A stretch of 64,000 nucleotides of DNA from CAVSWT01 sp963731745 (GTDB lineage Bacteria > Bacteroidota > Ignavibacteria > Ignavibacteriales > Ignavibacteriaceae): assembly GCA_963731745.1 (NCBI GenBank), contig CAVSWT010000011.1:186001-250000 (forward strand). Direction: 5' to 3'. The notes beneath the pieces were generated by a model that was not told the DNA's origin, searched no databases, and saw only the letters and a list, made by a program, of their open reading frames with translations. A program made the position numbers and the translations under genes. Below are positions 28,601 through 36,173 of the stretch, piece by piece; the stretch's first letter is position 1; the number at the start of each line of letters is the position of its first letter.

Positions 28601-29763
28601 AATACTCTCCCGGTTTTGGCTAAATTTATTTCATCTTTTTCCCAGCTGACGAATGCCTTGGTAGTATTTTGTACGTATGAATTTACATCGTTCAAACTAG
28701 CTTCATTCTGAATTCTTTTACCTGTATTTCCCCCTGAAGTAATCCAATAATAATTTTGATTTGTATATAAATTAAATTCTCTTTTTATAGTTTTAGAATT
28801 CTTATCATAATCCCAAAAACTTGTTCCTCTTCCATAAAAAATAATATAATCGCCTTCATCAAATTTGCCATCTTCTTCACCAACCACCATAATTGCATTT
28901 TCTACTAAATCAGATGGCCTTTCAGCGCTTACTTTTTCGGGAAGCATTTGGCCGCCATTGTTATAAATTTTTATGGTTCTCGGATCTACAGTTGATGCCT
29001 CTATTCCATAATCAGATAATTCGCTTCTGGAAATTTTATATATGCCTTCTTCAGGGGCTTCAAATCTATACCATTTCCCGGTGGAAAGAACGCTGTTTAC
29101 AACTGCTTTTTTTAATGATTTGCTGGAACGAACTCCCCAATTTTTTGCAATGTTAAAATTTATTAGGGCTCCGTCTAAAAAATTATCTTTTGTTGAAAAT
29201 AGATTTTTTCTATTGGATGAATAATTTATTTGGACAACAATTTTTGTATATAGTTTGATTTTATTCTGTTCAGGATAAAATTTAACTGGTAATAAATGAA
29301 TTGATTGAACTTGAACTCCTCTGATTATGCCAAATTCTCCAAATGCTGCCAAATCTTCTTTTGGATGATAGTTGTAATAATCATTTCCAATTTCAAATTT
29401 ATTTGCAGCAGCTTCTTCTTTTCCTTCTTCGATTGGAACTGGAATAACTTTACCAACAATTTCCTTATACGCCGTATTTAAAACTTGAATTGTATTTCCA
29501 TATTCTGAAGGGACGCCAAGATTAAGTTGTCTTATTTGAATGCTAGGATTACCAAAATTATTTGTGCGATCTTCCAAACCAAAAGCAAAACTGATGTTCA
29601 AATATTTTTGATTGTTTATTAATTGCTCTGTAATTTTATTATAAGTCGGAGTATACTCAAGTACAATTGAATTTGCATTAGAGGAAATAACTCTTATATC
29701 TTTTTGGGAAAATAAGGGAATGGTAAAAATAAAAATTAAGAGAATTAATTTTTTGCTATTCAT
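25678..29763 (-). CDS. porU: Type IX secretion signal peptidase/sortase PorU
   Basis: 1361 residues, in the usual size range. Signal peptide (1-19), N-terminal beta domains (about 20-600), a C25 peptidase domain (about 610-1000), Ig-like beta domains, and a C-terminal sorting-like domain (about 1270-1361, YNYPNPFASNTTFTFQKN). The catalytic pair is intact: His in NFIGHGSPEVW near residue 841 and Cys in LTAATCDFAYYD near residue 876. PorU removes the sorting domain from cargo and links the cargo to the surface. It starts the secretion cluster and has a long leader with a hairpin. The shortest neighbour on its left is porV. Confidence 0.93.
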   Translation of the reverse strand: MNSKKLILLIFIFTIPLFSQKDIRVISSNANSIVLEYTPTYNKITEQLINNQKYLNISFAFGLEDRTNNFGNPSIQIRQLNLGVPSEYGNTIQVLNTAYKEIVGKVIPVPIEEGKEEAAANKFEIGNDYYNYHPKEDLAAFGEFGIIRGVQVQSIHLLPVKFYPEQNKIKLYTKIVVQINYSSNRKNLFSTKDNFLDGALINFNIAKNWGVRSSKSLKKAVVNSVLSTGKWYRFEAPEEGIYKISRSELSDYGIEASTVDPRTIKIYNNGGQMLPEKVSAERPSDLVENAIMVVGEEDGKFDEGDYIIFYGRGTSFWDYDKNSKTIKREFNLYTNQNYYWITSGGNTGKRIQNEASLNDVNSYVQNTTKAFVSWEKDEINLAKTGRVFLGDDFPETNPTRTYVNTLYGLIPNSKINYNIQFVSASPSTATLKVYENSGLLFSNPISGYPTEGSNKDHIYGNALQRSAVHVGSLPNNQSALRFDYEGNSSSAIGYLDYFEIQYQKSLIPTNNQLIFYSKDTTANIEYHITNFPSLNIKVFDISDYSNVKMITNPILLSGGEFRFQKSENEGNVSEFLALGDDNFKSPSNPAQVNNQNVHGIAEGAKFIIITHPEFRAQADRLQNYRQNESSYKLSTIVVDVKEIENEFANGSNDPSGIRDFIKYAYDNWTIQPEYVLLFGDATYDYKNIEGVGNNFVPVWETYEFLNDIISYPMDDYYARVQGDDSFVDLAVSRITCQSKADAQISVDKIIKYEQDKDFGTWRNLITLVADDGLTSSGNDGAQHTSQSEDLGRLYIPGSYNLDKIYLSAYPTVLTSFGRTKPEVNKAIIKAVNDGTLILNFIGHGSPEVWTHERVFEEATSIPQMVNDKYFFLTAATCDFAYYDLPNTQSSTEILMLKENSGAIAAFASARPVYSGPNSTLNNLFFSNLLMNNTDSSGLAPTIGKAYFLTKSRRSDSNDFKFHLFGDPTLRLNVPHYTASIDSINGESVGLTNNHSVQNDAKSTLALSGNLAAAPSNINNALAGNVQLKALSHATISGSIRKFVDNSVWTDYSGEGILTVFDSQRSVHFSDINYDVTLQGGVIFRGRVSVVNGKFNANFIVPKDISYENKQGKIAFYFFDGNSDGIGYTNNVIVGGTDNSVANDEKGPDIEIYFDNESSIGGTLANPNSDLIIKLSDETGLNTTGTGIGHGFEGVLNDKENDPIDFSNYFTGDIDAGGKSGKVNYKFANIDPGDYKLKVKAWDVFNNLSTETTYFNVVSSDELAIRDVYNYPNPFASNTTFTFQKNLTNAVDLQIKVYTIAGRLIRNIEKFNVEGNFVKINWDGRDEDGNQIANGTYLYKLIVKTVDGSFNKSVLGKLAVIK

Positions 29764-29788
29764 TATATAATATTTTAATTAAAAAATG

Positions 29789-29831
29789 GTTACAGTTGGC
29801 ACAAAATATACAACACTTATCGCACTGTAAC
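29789..29831 (-). promoter_or_regulatory. Hairpin in the porU leader
   Basis: A perfect 8-bp inverted repeat (GTTACAGT / ACTGTAAC, 27-base loop) lies 25 bases before the porU start. On the minus strand it is followed by CATTTTTT, so it could act as an attenuator or a binding site. Function is inferred only from position. Confidence 0.35.
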
Positions 29832-29885
29832 TCTATAAATATTTGGTAGCAAAAAAATCTAAAAACTCTCCTAATTTTTGCTGAC

Positions 29886-29915
29886 AATTTAGACAATATA
29901 CGAGATACAAGTCAA
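29886..29915 (-). promoter_or_regulatory. Candidate promoter for the porU-porV cluster
   Basis: The minus strand reads TTGACT, 18 bases, TAAATT, about 120 bases before the porU ATG and after the stop of the HD-domain gene. Five of six bases match at -35 and four of six at -10. It would give a leader that includes the hairpin at 29789-29831. Confidence 0.35.
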
Positions 29916-29985
29916 GTCAGTTTGCTGATTTTGACGGCTTTAAGTATTGAAAAAATAATCATTTTGAAGAAATTTGTTTTTATTC

Positions 29986-30555
29986 TTAAAGGCCTAATTC
30001 TTCCCTATTATCTTTCATTGCATTAATACAAAATTGAATATGTTCATCAATTGGAATATTTAATCCCTCAGCTCCCTTTATAATATCATCTCTACTAACA
30101 TTTTTTGCAAATGCTTTGTCCTTTAATTTTTTCTTAACCGATTTTACTTCAACATCAACAACACTTTTTGAAGGACGAACATAACTAACTGCCGTAATAA
30201 AACCGGCTAATTCATCACATGCAAATAAAGTTTTCTGCAGTAAAGATTCTCTTTGTACTCCGGAATAATCTGCATGTGAAAGAATCGCATTTCTAAATTC
30301 ATCATCAAAACCTTTTAATTTTAATATTTCCGATCCTTTAAAAGGATGATCTTCGATTGTTGGATATTTTTCATAGTCAAAATCGTGGAGAAGAGCTACA
30401 TTTCCCCAATATTCAACATCTTCATTAAATTTTTTGGCATAAGCCCGCACACAAGTTTCAACTGCAAAAGCATGTTTTAACAAACTCTCACTTTGTGTAT
30501 ATTCTTTTAATAGCCGCAGACAATAATTTCGGTCCCGCATTACATCTTCAGACAT
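29986..30555 (-). CDS. HD-domain phosphohydrolase
   Basis: 189 residues of an HDIG-type hydrolase: SLLKHAFAVETCVRAYAKKF, VALLHDFDYEKYP (the HD pair), HPFKGSEILKLKGF and ILSHADYSGVQ carry the metal-binding His and Asp residues in order. The family acts on nucleotides or other phosphate esters in the cytoplasm; the substrate cannot be told. It is followed by porU after 222 bases and preceded by nth after 114 bases, so it may be monocistronic. Length is normal for the small HD family. Confidence 0.82.
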   Translation of the reverse strand: MSEDVMRDRNYCLRLLKEYTQSESLLKHAFAVETCVRAYAKKFNEDVEYWGNVALLHDFDYEKYPTIEDHPFKGSEILKLKGFDDEFRNAILSHADYSGVQRESLLQKTLFACDELAGFITAVSYVRPSKSVVDVEVKSVKKKLKDKAFAKNVSRDDIIKGAEGLNIPIDEHIQFCINAMKDNREELGL

Positions 30556-30669
30556 ATAATCTCCTTCTAGAATTACATCTATTTATTAATCAATTCAACT
30601 GGTTATTCAACATGTGAATGAATTATTATTTGAATTAATGAATTTTAAATAATTTTTTAATTTTCAATG

Positions 30670-31314
30670 TCAATACTCAGGATTAAAGCTTGGACAAATA
30701 TTCCCGATAACACATTCCAAACATTTCGGCCTTCTAGCAATACAAATTTTTCTTCCATGTGCAGCCAGCCAATGAGAGGAATTTATCCAATCTTTTTCCG
30801 GGAGCAGTTCTTTTAATTTAGATTCAATTTTTTCAGGGTCATTGGATTTAATAAAACCTAATAAATTTGATAATCTTTTTACATGCGTATCAACGGCAAC
30901 AGCAGGTATTCCGAATGCATTTCCACCAACCACAGACGCAGTTTTTCTGCCAACACCTGGAAGCTCATTTAATTTTTCGAAATCAGCAGGAACTTTGCTG
31001 TTATATTTTTCTACTAAAGCTTGGCAGCATCCTTTTATGCTTTTAGCTTTCTGCTTATAAAACCCGGTTGAATAAATATCCTTTTCAAGTTCTTCATTAG
31101 AAACATTTAAATAATCTTTAGGCACTTTATATTTTTTGAATAGCTCTTTTGTAACCATATTTACACGTTCATCCGTACATTGTGCAGAAAGTATAGTAGC
31201 AACTAAAAGCTGAAAAGGACTTTCATAATTCAATGCCGGTTTAACATGCGGATATTCTTTTTTTAGAATATCAAAAACCTTTTCAGCATGTTTCTTTTCA
31301 GATTTTGATGTCAT
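30670..31314 (-). CDS. nth: Endonuclease III (DNA glycosylase/AP lyase)
   Basis: 214 residues. The helix-hairpin-helix LNELPGVGRKTASVVGG contains the catalytic Lys, and PAVAVDTHVKRLSNLLG the catalytic Asp. The C-terminus has the 4Fe-4S cluster spacing C-x6-C-x2-C-x5-C (CIARRPKCLECVIGNIC). The enzyme removes oxidised pyrimidines in base-excision repair. Its start overlaps the end of the ferredoxin-like gene by 17 bases. Confidence 0.96.
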   Translation of the reverse strand: MTSKSEKKHAEKVFDILKKEYPHVKPALNYESPFQLLVATILSAQCTDERVNMVTKELFKKYKVPKDYLNVSNEELEKDIYSTGFYKQKAKSIKGCCQALVEKYNSKVPADFEKLNELPGVGRKTASVVGGNAFGIPAVAVDTHVKRLSNLLGFIKSNDPEKIESKLKELLPEKDWINSSHWLAAHGRKICIARRPKCLECVIGNICPSFNPEY

Positions 31315-31642
31315 CTTTATTAAACTTTGGATGAGAGATTTTCAATCTTTCTACGGGTTTATTATTGATAATATGACTTTGCAGTATCTCTTCAACGTCA
31401 TCAATCCTAACGCCGCCATACCATATTTGTTCCGGGTAAACAACTACCGAAGCGCCGAATTCACACGCATCAAGGCATCCTGAAGTGTTTGCACGCACTT
31501 CTGTTTTTAATCCAAGTTCTTTAATTCTCTGTTTAAATTTAGCTTTAATTTCTGAGCCGCCTTTATCGAAACAGCAGCCTCGCGGATCTTCAGGCGGGCG
31601 TTTGTTTTCACAAATAAAAATATGTTTTTCGTATCTTTTCAT
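31298..31642 (-). CDS. Thioredoxin-like 2Fe-2S ferredoxin
   Basis: 114 residues of the (2Fe-2S) ferredoxin family with a thioredoxin fold: the first Cys in HIFICENKRPP, then PRGCC, and the last pair in SGCLDACEFG, followed by VVVYPEQIWYGGV. It is a small soluble electron carrier or cluster protein of unknown partner. It precedes nth with a 17-base overlap, which may link it to the nth iron-sulfur cluster, though this is inference. Confidence 0.85.
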   Translation of the reverse strand: MKRYEKHIFICENKRPPEDPRGCCFDKGGSEIKAKFKQRIKELGLKTEVRANTSGCLDACEFGASVVVYPEQIWYGGVRIDDVEEILQSHIINNKPVERLKISHPKFNKDDIKI

Positions 31643-31669
31643 AAAATAAAAAATAAGAATTTTTAAACT

Positions 31670-31712
31670 ATAAATAAAAAACTAAAACCAATATACAATT
31701 AACATTGGTTTT
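31670..31712 (-). terminator. Rho-independent terminator after the tRNA genes
   Basis: The minus strand forms a perfect 9-bp stem (AAAACCAAT / ATTGGTTTT, 11-base loop) followed by AGTTTTTTATTT. It lies downstream of tRNA-Glu and before the ferredoxin gene. Confidence 0.75.
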
Positions 31713-31758
31713 GATGATTAGCAATCTATATAAGATTTGACATTTGAGATTTGTTTAG

Positions 31759-31832
31759 TAGCGCGTACGGGATTCGAACCCGTGATCTCCGCCTTGAGAG
31801 GGCGGCGTCCTAAGCCACTAGACGAACGCGCC
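31759..31832 (-). tRNA. tRNA-Glu (anticodon CTC)
   Basis: The minus strand folds as a 74-base cloverleaf: acceptor GGCGCGT / ACGCGCT, anticodon stem CCGCC / GGCGG around the loop CTCTCAA, and T arm CGGGTTCGAATCCCG. The anticodon is CTC, which decodes GAG (Glu). The 3' CCA is not encoded. It shares a terminator with the tRNA-Gln upstream. Confidence 0.93.
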
Positions 31833-31965
31833 TATATTTACAATGAACAATTTTTAATTATTCGTTGTAAATTATTCATTAAAAACTGAAATATATTTAA
31901 AATCTTATTCTCTGTAATCAGGATTAAAATTTGCTATCAAATTTTTTAACCAAAATCACTTTTGG

Positions 31966-32036
31966 TTGCCCTGTAGGGATTCGAACCCCAACACCAACAT
32001 CCAGAGTGTTGTGTGCTACCGTTACACCACAGGGCA
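31966..32036 (-). tRNA. tRNA-Gln (anticodon CTG)
   Basis: A 71-base cloverleaf on the minus strand: acceptor TGCCCTG / CAGGGCA, anticodon stem CAACA / TGTTG around CTCTGGA, and T arm GGGGTTCGAATCCC. The anticodon is CTG (Gln). CCA is not encoded. It is 133 bases upstream of tRNA-Glu on the same strand. Confidence 0.93.
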
Positions 32037-32179
32037 ATGCTGTAAAATTAAAGATACGCTGACAAATTTCAAAATTTAAGGCTAAATAGATTTAAGCAAA
32101 AATTTAGGCATATTATATTTTGAAATAAAAAATAATTACTTTAGTCAGTAAATAATTTCATGGATTTCAAAATTAACCT

Positions 32180-33025
32180 ATGATAAAACTATTCTTTCTG
32201 TTACTATTTTTCATTATTCCAAATCTTTTTTCACAACAATTTAGATATGATTATTCAATAGGCGAATTTAAAGATGCTTCTTCGCTAAGCATAAGTCCAG
32301 CAGGATTTATTTATGTAACTGATTCGGGAATTGATGAAGTATATAAAATTGATACTCTTGGCAAATCATTAAAAAATATCGGTGGTTACGGCTGGGATGA
32401 AGAATTATTTGATAATCCGGTTGATGTTTTTGCTACTGATTTAAGTGTTTACGTGTGCGATAAAAATAATCATCGTATTCAGAGATTTGATAAAGATTTA
32501 AATTTTATTTCATCATTATCAACACGAGACAGCAATAATCCCGATGAACAATTTGGCTACCCGCTTAGCTGTGCAGCTTCTACTCAAGGTGATTTATATA
32601 TTCTTGATTCAGAAAACAAAAGAGTGATTAAATTTGATCTATTCGGAAAGTTCATCCAAAATTTCGGAGGGTATGACGCCGGAGAATATATTTTAACAAA
32701 TCCCGAAAAGCTTGCTATTGCTGCTTCAAATATTTTTGTTTTGAATAAAAATAATATAACTGTCTTTGATCAGTACGGGAACGGAATTCTAAAAATTGGA
32801 ACCGATAATAAATTGAATGACGTAAATTCCATGTTTAATTTTTTAACTTTAACTGCTGACAGTTCCATCTATTTAACGGATTTAAAAACTTCAAATAATA
32901 TTTTAAACAAAGTAGCTATTATCGGCAAAGAGAATGAATCAAATTTTATCAGCTCAATTTATTTCAATTCTAAACTTTATATTTTAACTAAAACAGAGAT
33001 TCAAGTTTTTAAGAAAATGAAATAA
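32180..33025 (+). CDS. Secreted NHL-repeat beta-propeller protein
   Basis: 281 residues. Signal peptide IKLFFLLLFFIIPNLFS, then repeated NHL-type blades: SISPAGFIYVTDSGIDEVYK, VYVCDKNNHRIQRFDKDLNF, LYILDSENKRVIKFDLFGKF and IFVLNKNNITVFDQYGNGI. Propellers of this sort bind proteins or sugars. No sorting domain is present, so it probably stays in the periplasm. First gene of a small plus-strand block; the DUF2085 gene follows 18 bases later. Confidence 0.82.
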   Translation: MIKLFFLLLFFIIPNLFSQQFRYDYSIGEFKDASSLSISPAGFIYVTDSGIDEVYKIDTLGKSLKNIGGYGWDEELFDNPVDVFATDLSVYVCDKNNHRIQRFDKDLNFISSLSTRDSNNPDEQFGYPLSCAASTQGDLYILDSENKRVIKFDLFGKFIQNFGGYDAGEYILTNPEKLAIAASNIFVLNKNNITVFDQYGNGILKIGTDNKLNDVNSMFNFLTLTADSSIYLTDLKTSNNILNKVAIIGKENESNFISSIYFNSKLYILTKTEIQVFKKMK

Positions 33026-33043
33026 TACAATCATAAATTATTT

Positions 33044-33529
33044 ATGATGACATCAATTACTTCAGTTAAACCCTATCCTTTATCCTTTAAACGATTATTA
33101 TTTAGAATATGTGTTACAGCACTAATTTTATTATGGGCTTTGGGATTTGCTTTACTTCCGTTATTTCATGATACACAAATGATAGTTTTATTCCCCTTTT
33201 TAAAGAAAATTTATTCTGAATTTTGCCACCAGCTTGATTATAAAACATTAAACATTTTCGGATACAATTTGCTCGTTTGTTCAAGATGCACTGGAATTTA
33301 CATCGGAGCATTTGTCATCTCCTTCGTTTTTATCTTCTTAAAAAATAAAATTGAATTAAATAAAAAATTGTTTTATTCCGTATCCCTAATACTTTTAACA
33401 GATGTAGTTTTATCAACATTTGGCGTGTATGACTATTCAAAATCTATTGCATTTATAACCGGATTATTTTTTGGTTCTGTATCATTTGCTTATATTTTAA
33501 CCCTAATTGATAATTTTTTATTCAACTAA
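33044..33529 (+). CDS. DUF2085 membrane protein
   Basis: 161 residues with four likely membrane helices. The family signature is present: FCHQLDYKT, then LLVCSRCTGIYIGAF. The conserved CHQ and CSRCTGIY hint at a redox or metal function, but none is established. Part of the plus-strand block with the next two genes. Confidence 0.75.
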   Translation: MMTSITSVKPYPLSFKRLLFRICVTALILLWALGFALLPLFHDTQMIVLFPFLKKIYSEFCHQLDYKTLNIFGYNLLVCSRCTGIYIGAFVISFVFIFLKNKIELNKKLFYSVSLILLTDVVLSTFGVYDYSKSIAFITGLFFGSVSFAYILTLIDNFLFN

Positions 33530-33541
33530 ATTTTGTTCTAA

Positions 33542-34057
33542 ATGGGTTTTAAAAAATATTCTCCGGCTATTGTTTGCGGATTCGGAGCCGCAGTTTTTTC
33601 AATTTTACCAGGCGTTGATAAAGCATTCAGCTGCTGCTTATTTTTACCGGCAGCAACCGGGATTTCATTATTTTTATACAAAAAAATTAATGAGCCCGTT
33701 GAAAAGATCACCGGAAATAATGCTTTTTTATTCGGGTTGTTTACGGGAATTTTCGCCGCTTTATTTTCAACCTTATTTGAAACCGTTATAACTTTTTTTC
33801 TGCATTCAAATCAATTTGTTGAGGGAGTTCCTCAGGCACAACAAATGTTGAAAAGTTTAAATATGGGAGAAGCTGCAAAAGAAGCTTTACACATTTTGGA
33901 AGGAATGGCTTCTGATATTAAAACCAAAGGTATTTCGTTTTATTACACTTCAATACTTTTAATAGTAAATCTTATATCATTTTCAATTTTCGGTGTTATG
34001 GGCGGATTTCTGTCAATGTATTTAATTAATAAGAAAAGTAACTCTGGTAATAAATGA
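33542..34057 (+). CDS. Small membrane protein, function unknown
   Basis: 171 residues, about four hydrophobic segments (for instance YSPAIVCGFGAAVFSILPG and TSILLIVNLISFSIFGVMGG), a Gly-rich first half and a charged C-terminus. I do not recognise a family with confidence. The gene follows the DUF2085 gene by 12 bases and overlaps the next by 4, so the three are co-transcribed. Confidence 0.65.
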   Translation: MGFKKYSPAIVCGFGAAVFSILPGVDKAFSCCLFLPAATGISLFLYKKINEPVEKITGNNAFLFGLFTGIFAALFSTLFETVITFFLHSNQFVEGVPQAQQMLKSLNMGEAAKEALHILEGMASDIKTKGISFYYTSILLIVNLISFSIFGVMGGFLSMYLINKKSNSGNK

Positions 34058-34362
34058 TTACCGCTTTTATCTTCTTTGCACATTTTCTTTTTGCACTAAT
34101 TATTTTTACAAAAAAATGGCAAGAAGAAAATCTTTCTTCAGCATTTCTAAATCTAGGTTTGATAGCAATTTTATTTGCCGTTGGCTGGTCAATAGTTGGA
34201 ATTGCAACTCAAAATCTTCTAAGTCCTAAAGGATTCGGAATTTATTTTGACCGCGATGCGATAACACTTTCAATATTAACTGTTGCAGAATTTTTCTTTT
34301 ATAAATTTTATTATAAAGAAGATAAAGTGCACACTACTGAAGCCGATACGGAAAAACAATAA
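34054..34362 (+). CDS. Small three-helix membrane protein, function unknown
   Basis: 102 residues: hydrophobic segments at 1-18, about 30-50 and 70-88, and a charged tail. It overlaps the upstream gene by 4 bases. Its last 29 bases overlap, in the opposite direction, the end of the TonB gene, so the two operons converge without a terminator between them. Confidence 0.6.
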   Translation: MITAFIFFAHFLFALIIFTKKWQEENLSSAFLNLGLIAILFAVGWSIVGIATQNLLSPKGFGIYFDRDAITLSILTVAEFFFYKFYYKEDKVHTTEADTEKQ

Positions 34363-35035
34363 CAGCAGTTTGATCGACTTGCTTCTGTAAAGGACTTAAA
34401 GGTTCAAATCTCCATTGCCTCAAAGAGTAAATTGCAGAATTTTCCAAACGAGTATCAGCTTTTGTTAAAGGGACTACTGTTCCCACAGTTCCGTCAGGCT
34501 TAATAGAAAACCTAAGTCTTATGTCTATTTCTTTTTCTACTCCTTCCGGATAAGAAGGAACACTATACATATAAATTTTTCTAGTTCCCTGACCACCCCA
34601 ATCAATGTCGTAACCGAAACTCCCTTCGCCTTCAGCTTTGTTGCCCTGTCCTTCAGTGGTTACATTCGAATTTTTTGTTTCTTTGGTTTCGGTTTTAATC
34701 ACTTTTGCTTTGTCTTTACTTTTATCAGCAGGAGTAATTATCGTATTATCTTCAGAAGTATTTTTTGCTTTAGGGAGCGCAACTTCTTTAACTTCACGTT
34801 TGTTATCTTCTGTTTTATTAACCTTTTGCGGCTTGGCTAATTCTTCAACTTGATTTATTTTTGTTCCGATAGCACCGGTTGAACCTTCTTGTCCGGTTTT
34901 TCCGAAAGAAAGTTCTACATATTCTTTTACAGGATAATCGAACGTAATCTTTATGAGGAAGAACAACAAAAGTAAAAGTATATGGAATAGAATTGATGCT
35001 GAATATGAAACTTGTTTTATAGAATTATAAGTCAT
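34334..35035 (-). CDS. tonB: TonB-like energy transducer
   Basis: 233 residues. One N-terminal membrane helix (SASILFHILLLLLFFLIKIT), a Lys/Glu-rich periplasmic linker (about 60-150), and a C-terminal TonB domain (VGTVVPLTKADTRLENSAIY then RQWRFEP). It would transmit proton-motive energy from ExbB/ExbD to an outer-membrane partner. It is the last gene of the envelope operon and directly follows exbD. Confidence 0.88.
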   Translation of the reverse strand: MTYNSIKQVSYSASILFHILLLLLFFLIKITFDYPVKEYVELSFGKTGQEGSTGAIGTKINQVEELAKPQKVNKTEDNKREVKEVALPKAKNTSEDNTIITPADKSKDKAKVIKTETKETKNSNVTTEGQGNKAEGEGSFGYDIDWGGQGTRKIYMYSVPSYPEGVEKEIDIRLRFSIKPDGTVGTVVPLTKADTRLENSAIYSLRQWRFEPLSPLQKQVDQTAVIVFPYRLQ

Positions 35036-35082
35036 TTTATCTTCTCAAAAAAACCGAAAAAATTTTAAATCGCTAAAAATAA

Positions 35083-35487
35083 TCACAGCTTTTCTTTTTC
35101 TGTTTCAATTGTAAATTTATCTATGCCCGCACCTCGTGCAGCATCTATTACTTTAATTACCATTTCAACTGCGACTGATTTATCAGAACGAATGATTAAA
35201 TTTTGCTCGCCGGTTTCACCTTTCATCATGCTTAGTTTAGCAGGCAGTTCATCAATTCCAACTTCGTTATTGGCAATATAAACTCCTCCACCCTGCGTTA
35301 AAGTGACAACGAGTTTTGATGGAGCTGTTTGCTCATTTGTTTTAGAGCCAGGCAGTTTTACTTTTACTCCTGTTTGTATAACAAACTGTGATGTTAGTAA
35401 AAAGAATACCAACAACAGCATCACGATATCAGTCAGCGAGGAATAACTGAAAATAGCTAATGGTTCATTTGATAGTTTAAATTTCAT
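35083..35487 (-). CDS. exbD: ExbD/TolR-type biopolymer transport protein
   Basis: 134 residues with a single N-terminal membrane helix (SSLTDIVMLLLVFFLLTS) carrying the conserved Asp needed for proton movement, then the periplasmic domain (SKLVVTLTQGGGVYIANNE). It pairs with ExbB, 8 bases upstream. Confidence 0.93.
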   Translation of the reverse strand: MKFKLSNEPLAIFSYSSLTDIVMLLLVFFLLTSQFVIQTGVKVKLPGSKTNEQTAPSKLVVTLTQGGGVYIANNEVGIDELPAKLSMMKGETGEQNLIIRSDKSVAVEMVIKVIDAARGAGIDKFTIETEKEKL

Positions 35488-35495
35488 TGCTGCTC

Positions 35496-36152
35496 CTAAA
35501 TATCAATTTCAATTTCTTCTTCTACATCATGGCTTGATTTAGAAGAATCCTGAACAATATCCACAACATCATTTGCAACAGTTTCCATATCTCCAACTAA
35601 TTTTTTAATAGCGCTTAAAAAATAATTGTAAAATGCCAACGCAGGAATACCGACAATGAGTCCAAAGGCTGTAGTTAAAAGTGCTTCCCAAATTCCGCCT
35701 GCAAGATCGCTGGGATTTGCTGCACCTGCTAAATCTTCAATAGTCATAAAAGCTTGAATCATGCCTGTTACAGTTCCAAGAAAACCCAGCAAAGGAGCAA
35801 TACCTGCCACCGATGCCAAAACTGTTAATCCTTTTTCCAGTCTGCTGATTTCCTGCCGGCCTGCATTTTCAATTGCTTCTTTTACCCGCTCATGTCCCAA
35901 ATTATATTTTTTCAAGCCTTTACGGATAATATTTGCAATGGGTGATTTTTCTTCCATACAATAACTGATTGCACCAGAAATATCTTTCTTTTTAATAAGT
36001 CCTCTTATCCTCACCATAAATGCTGGTACATTTATTTTAGCTTTTCTTAAAACGACAAACCGGTCAACTACTACAGCTACAGCTATTATTGAACATGCCA
36101 GGATTGCCCACATTAACAATCCGCCTTTTAAAAATATTGAGAACAAATCCAT
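35496..36152 (-). CDS. exbB: ExbB/TolQ/MotA-type proton channel
   Basis: 218 residues, three membrane helices: MWAILACSIIAVAVVVDRFV, LASVAGIAPLLGFLGTVTGM (the conserved Gly-rich channel segment), and WEALLTTAFGLIVGIPALAF. It forms the motor with ExbD. 21 bases after the SPOR gene. Confidence 0.93.
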   Translation of the reverse strand: MDLFSIFLKGGLLMWAILACSIIAVAVVVDRFVVLRKAKINVPAFMVRIRGLIKKKDISGAISYCMEEKSPIANIIRKGLKKYNLGHERVKEAIENAGRQEISRLEKGLTVLASVAGIAPLLGFLGTVTGMIQAFMTIEDLAGAANPSDLAGGIWEALLTTAFGLIVGIPALAFYNYFLSAIKKLVGDMETVANDVVDIVQDSSKSSHDVEEEIEIDI

Positions 36153-36173
36153 AGTTTATCCTTTTATTTTTTT

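Noticed and set aside
33507..33791. Plus-strand frame overlapping the 171-residue membrane protein
   Set aside because: Wrong frame of the real gene at 33542; no signal or family pattern.
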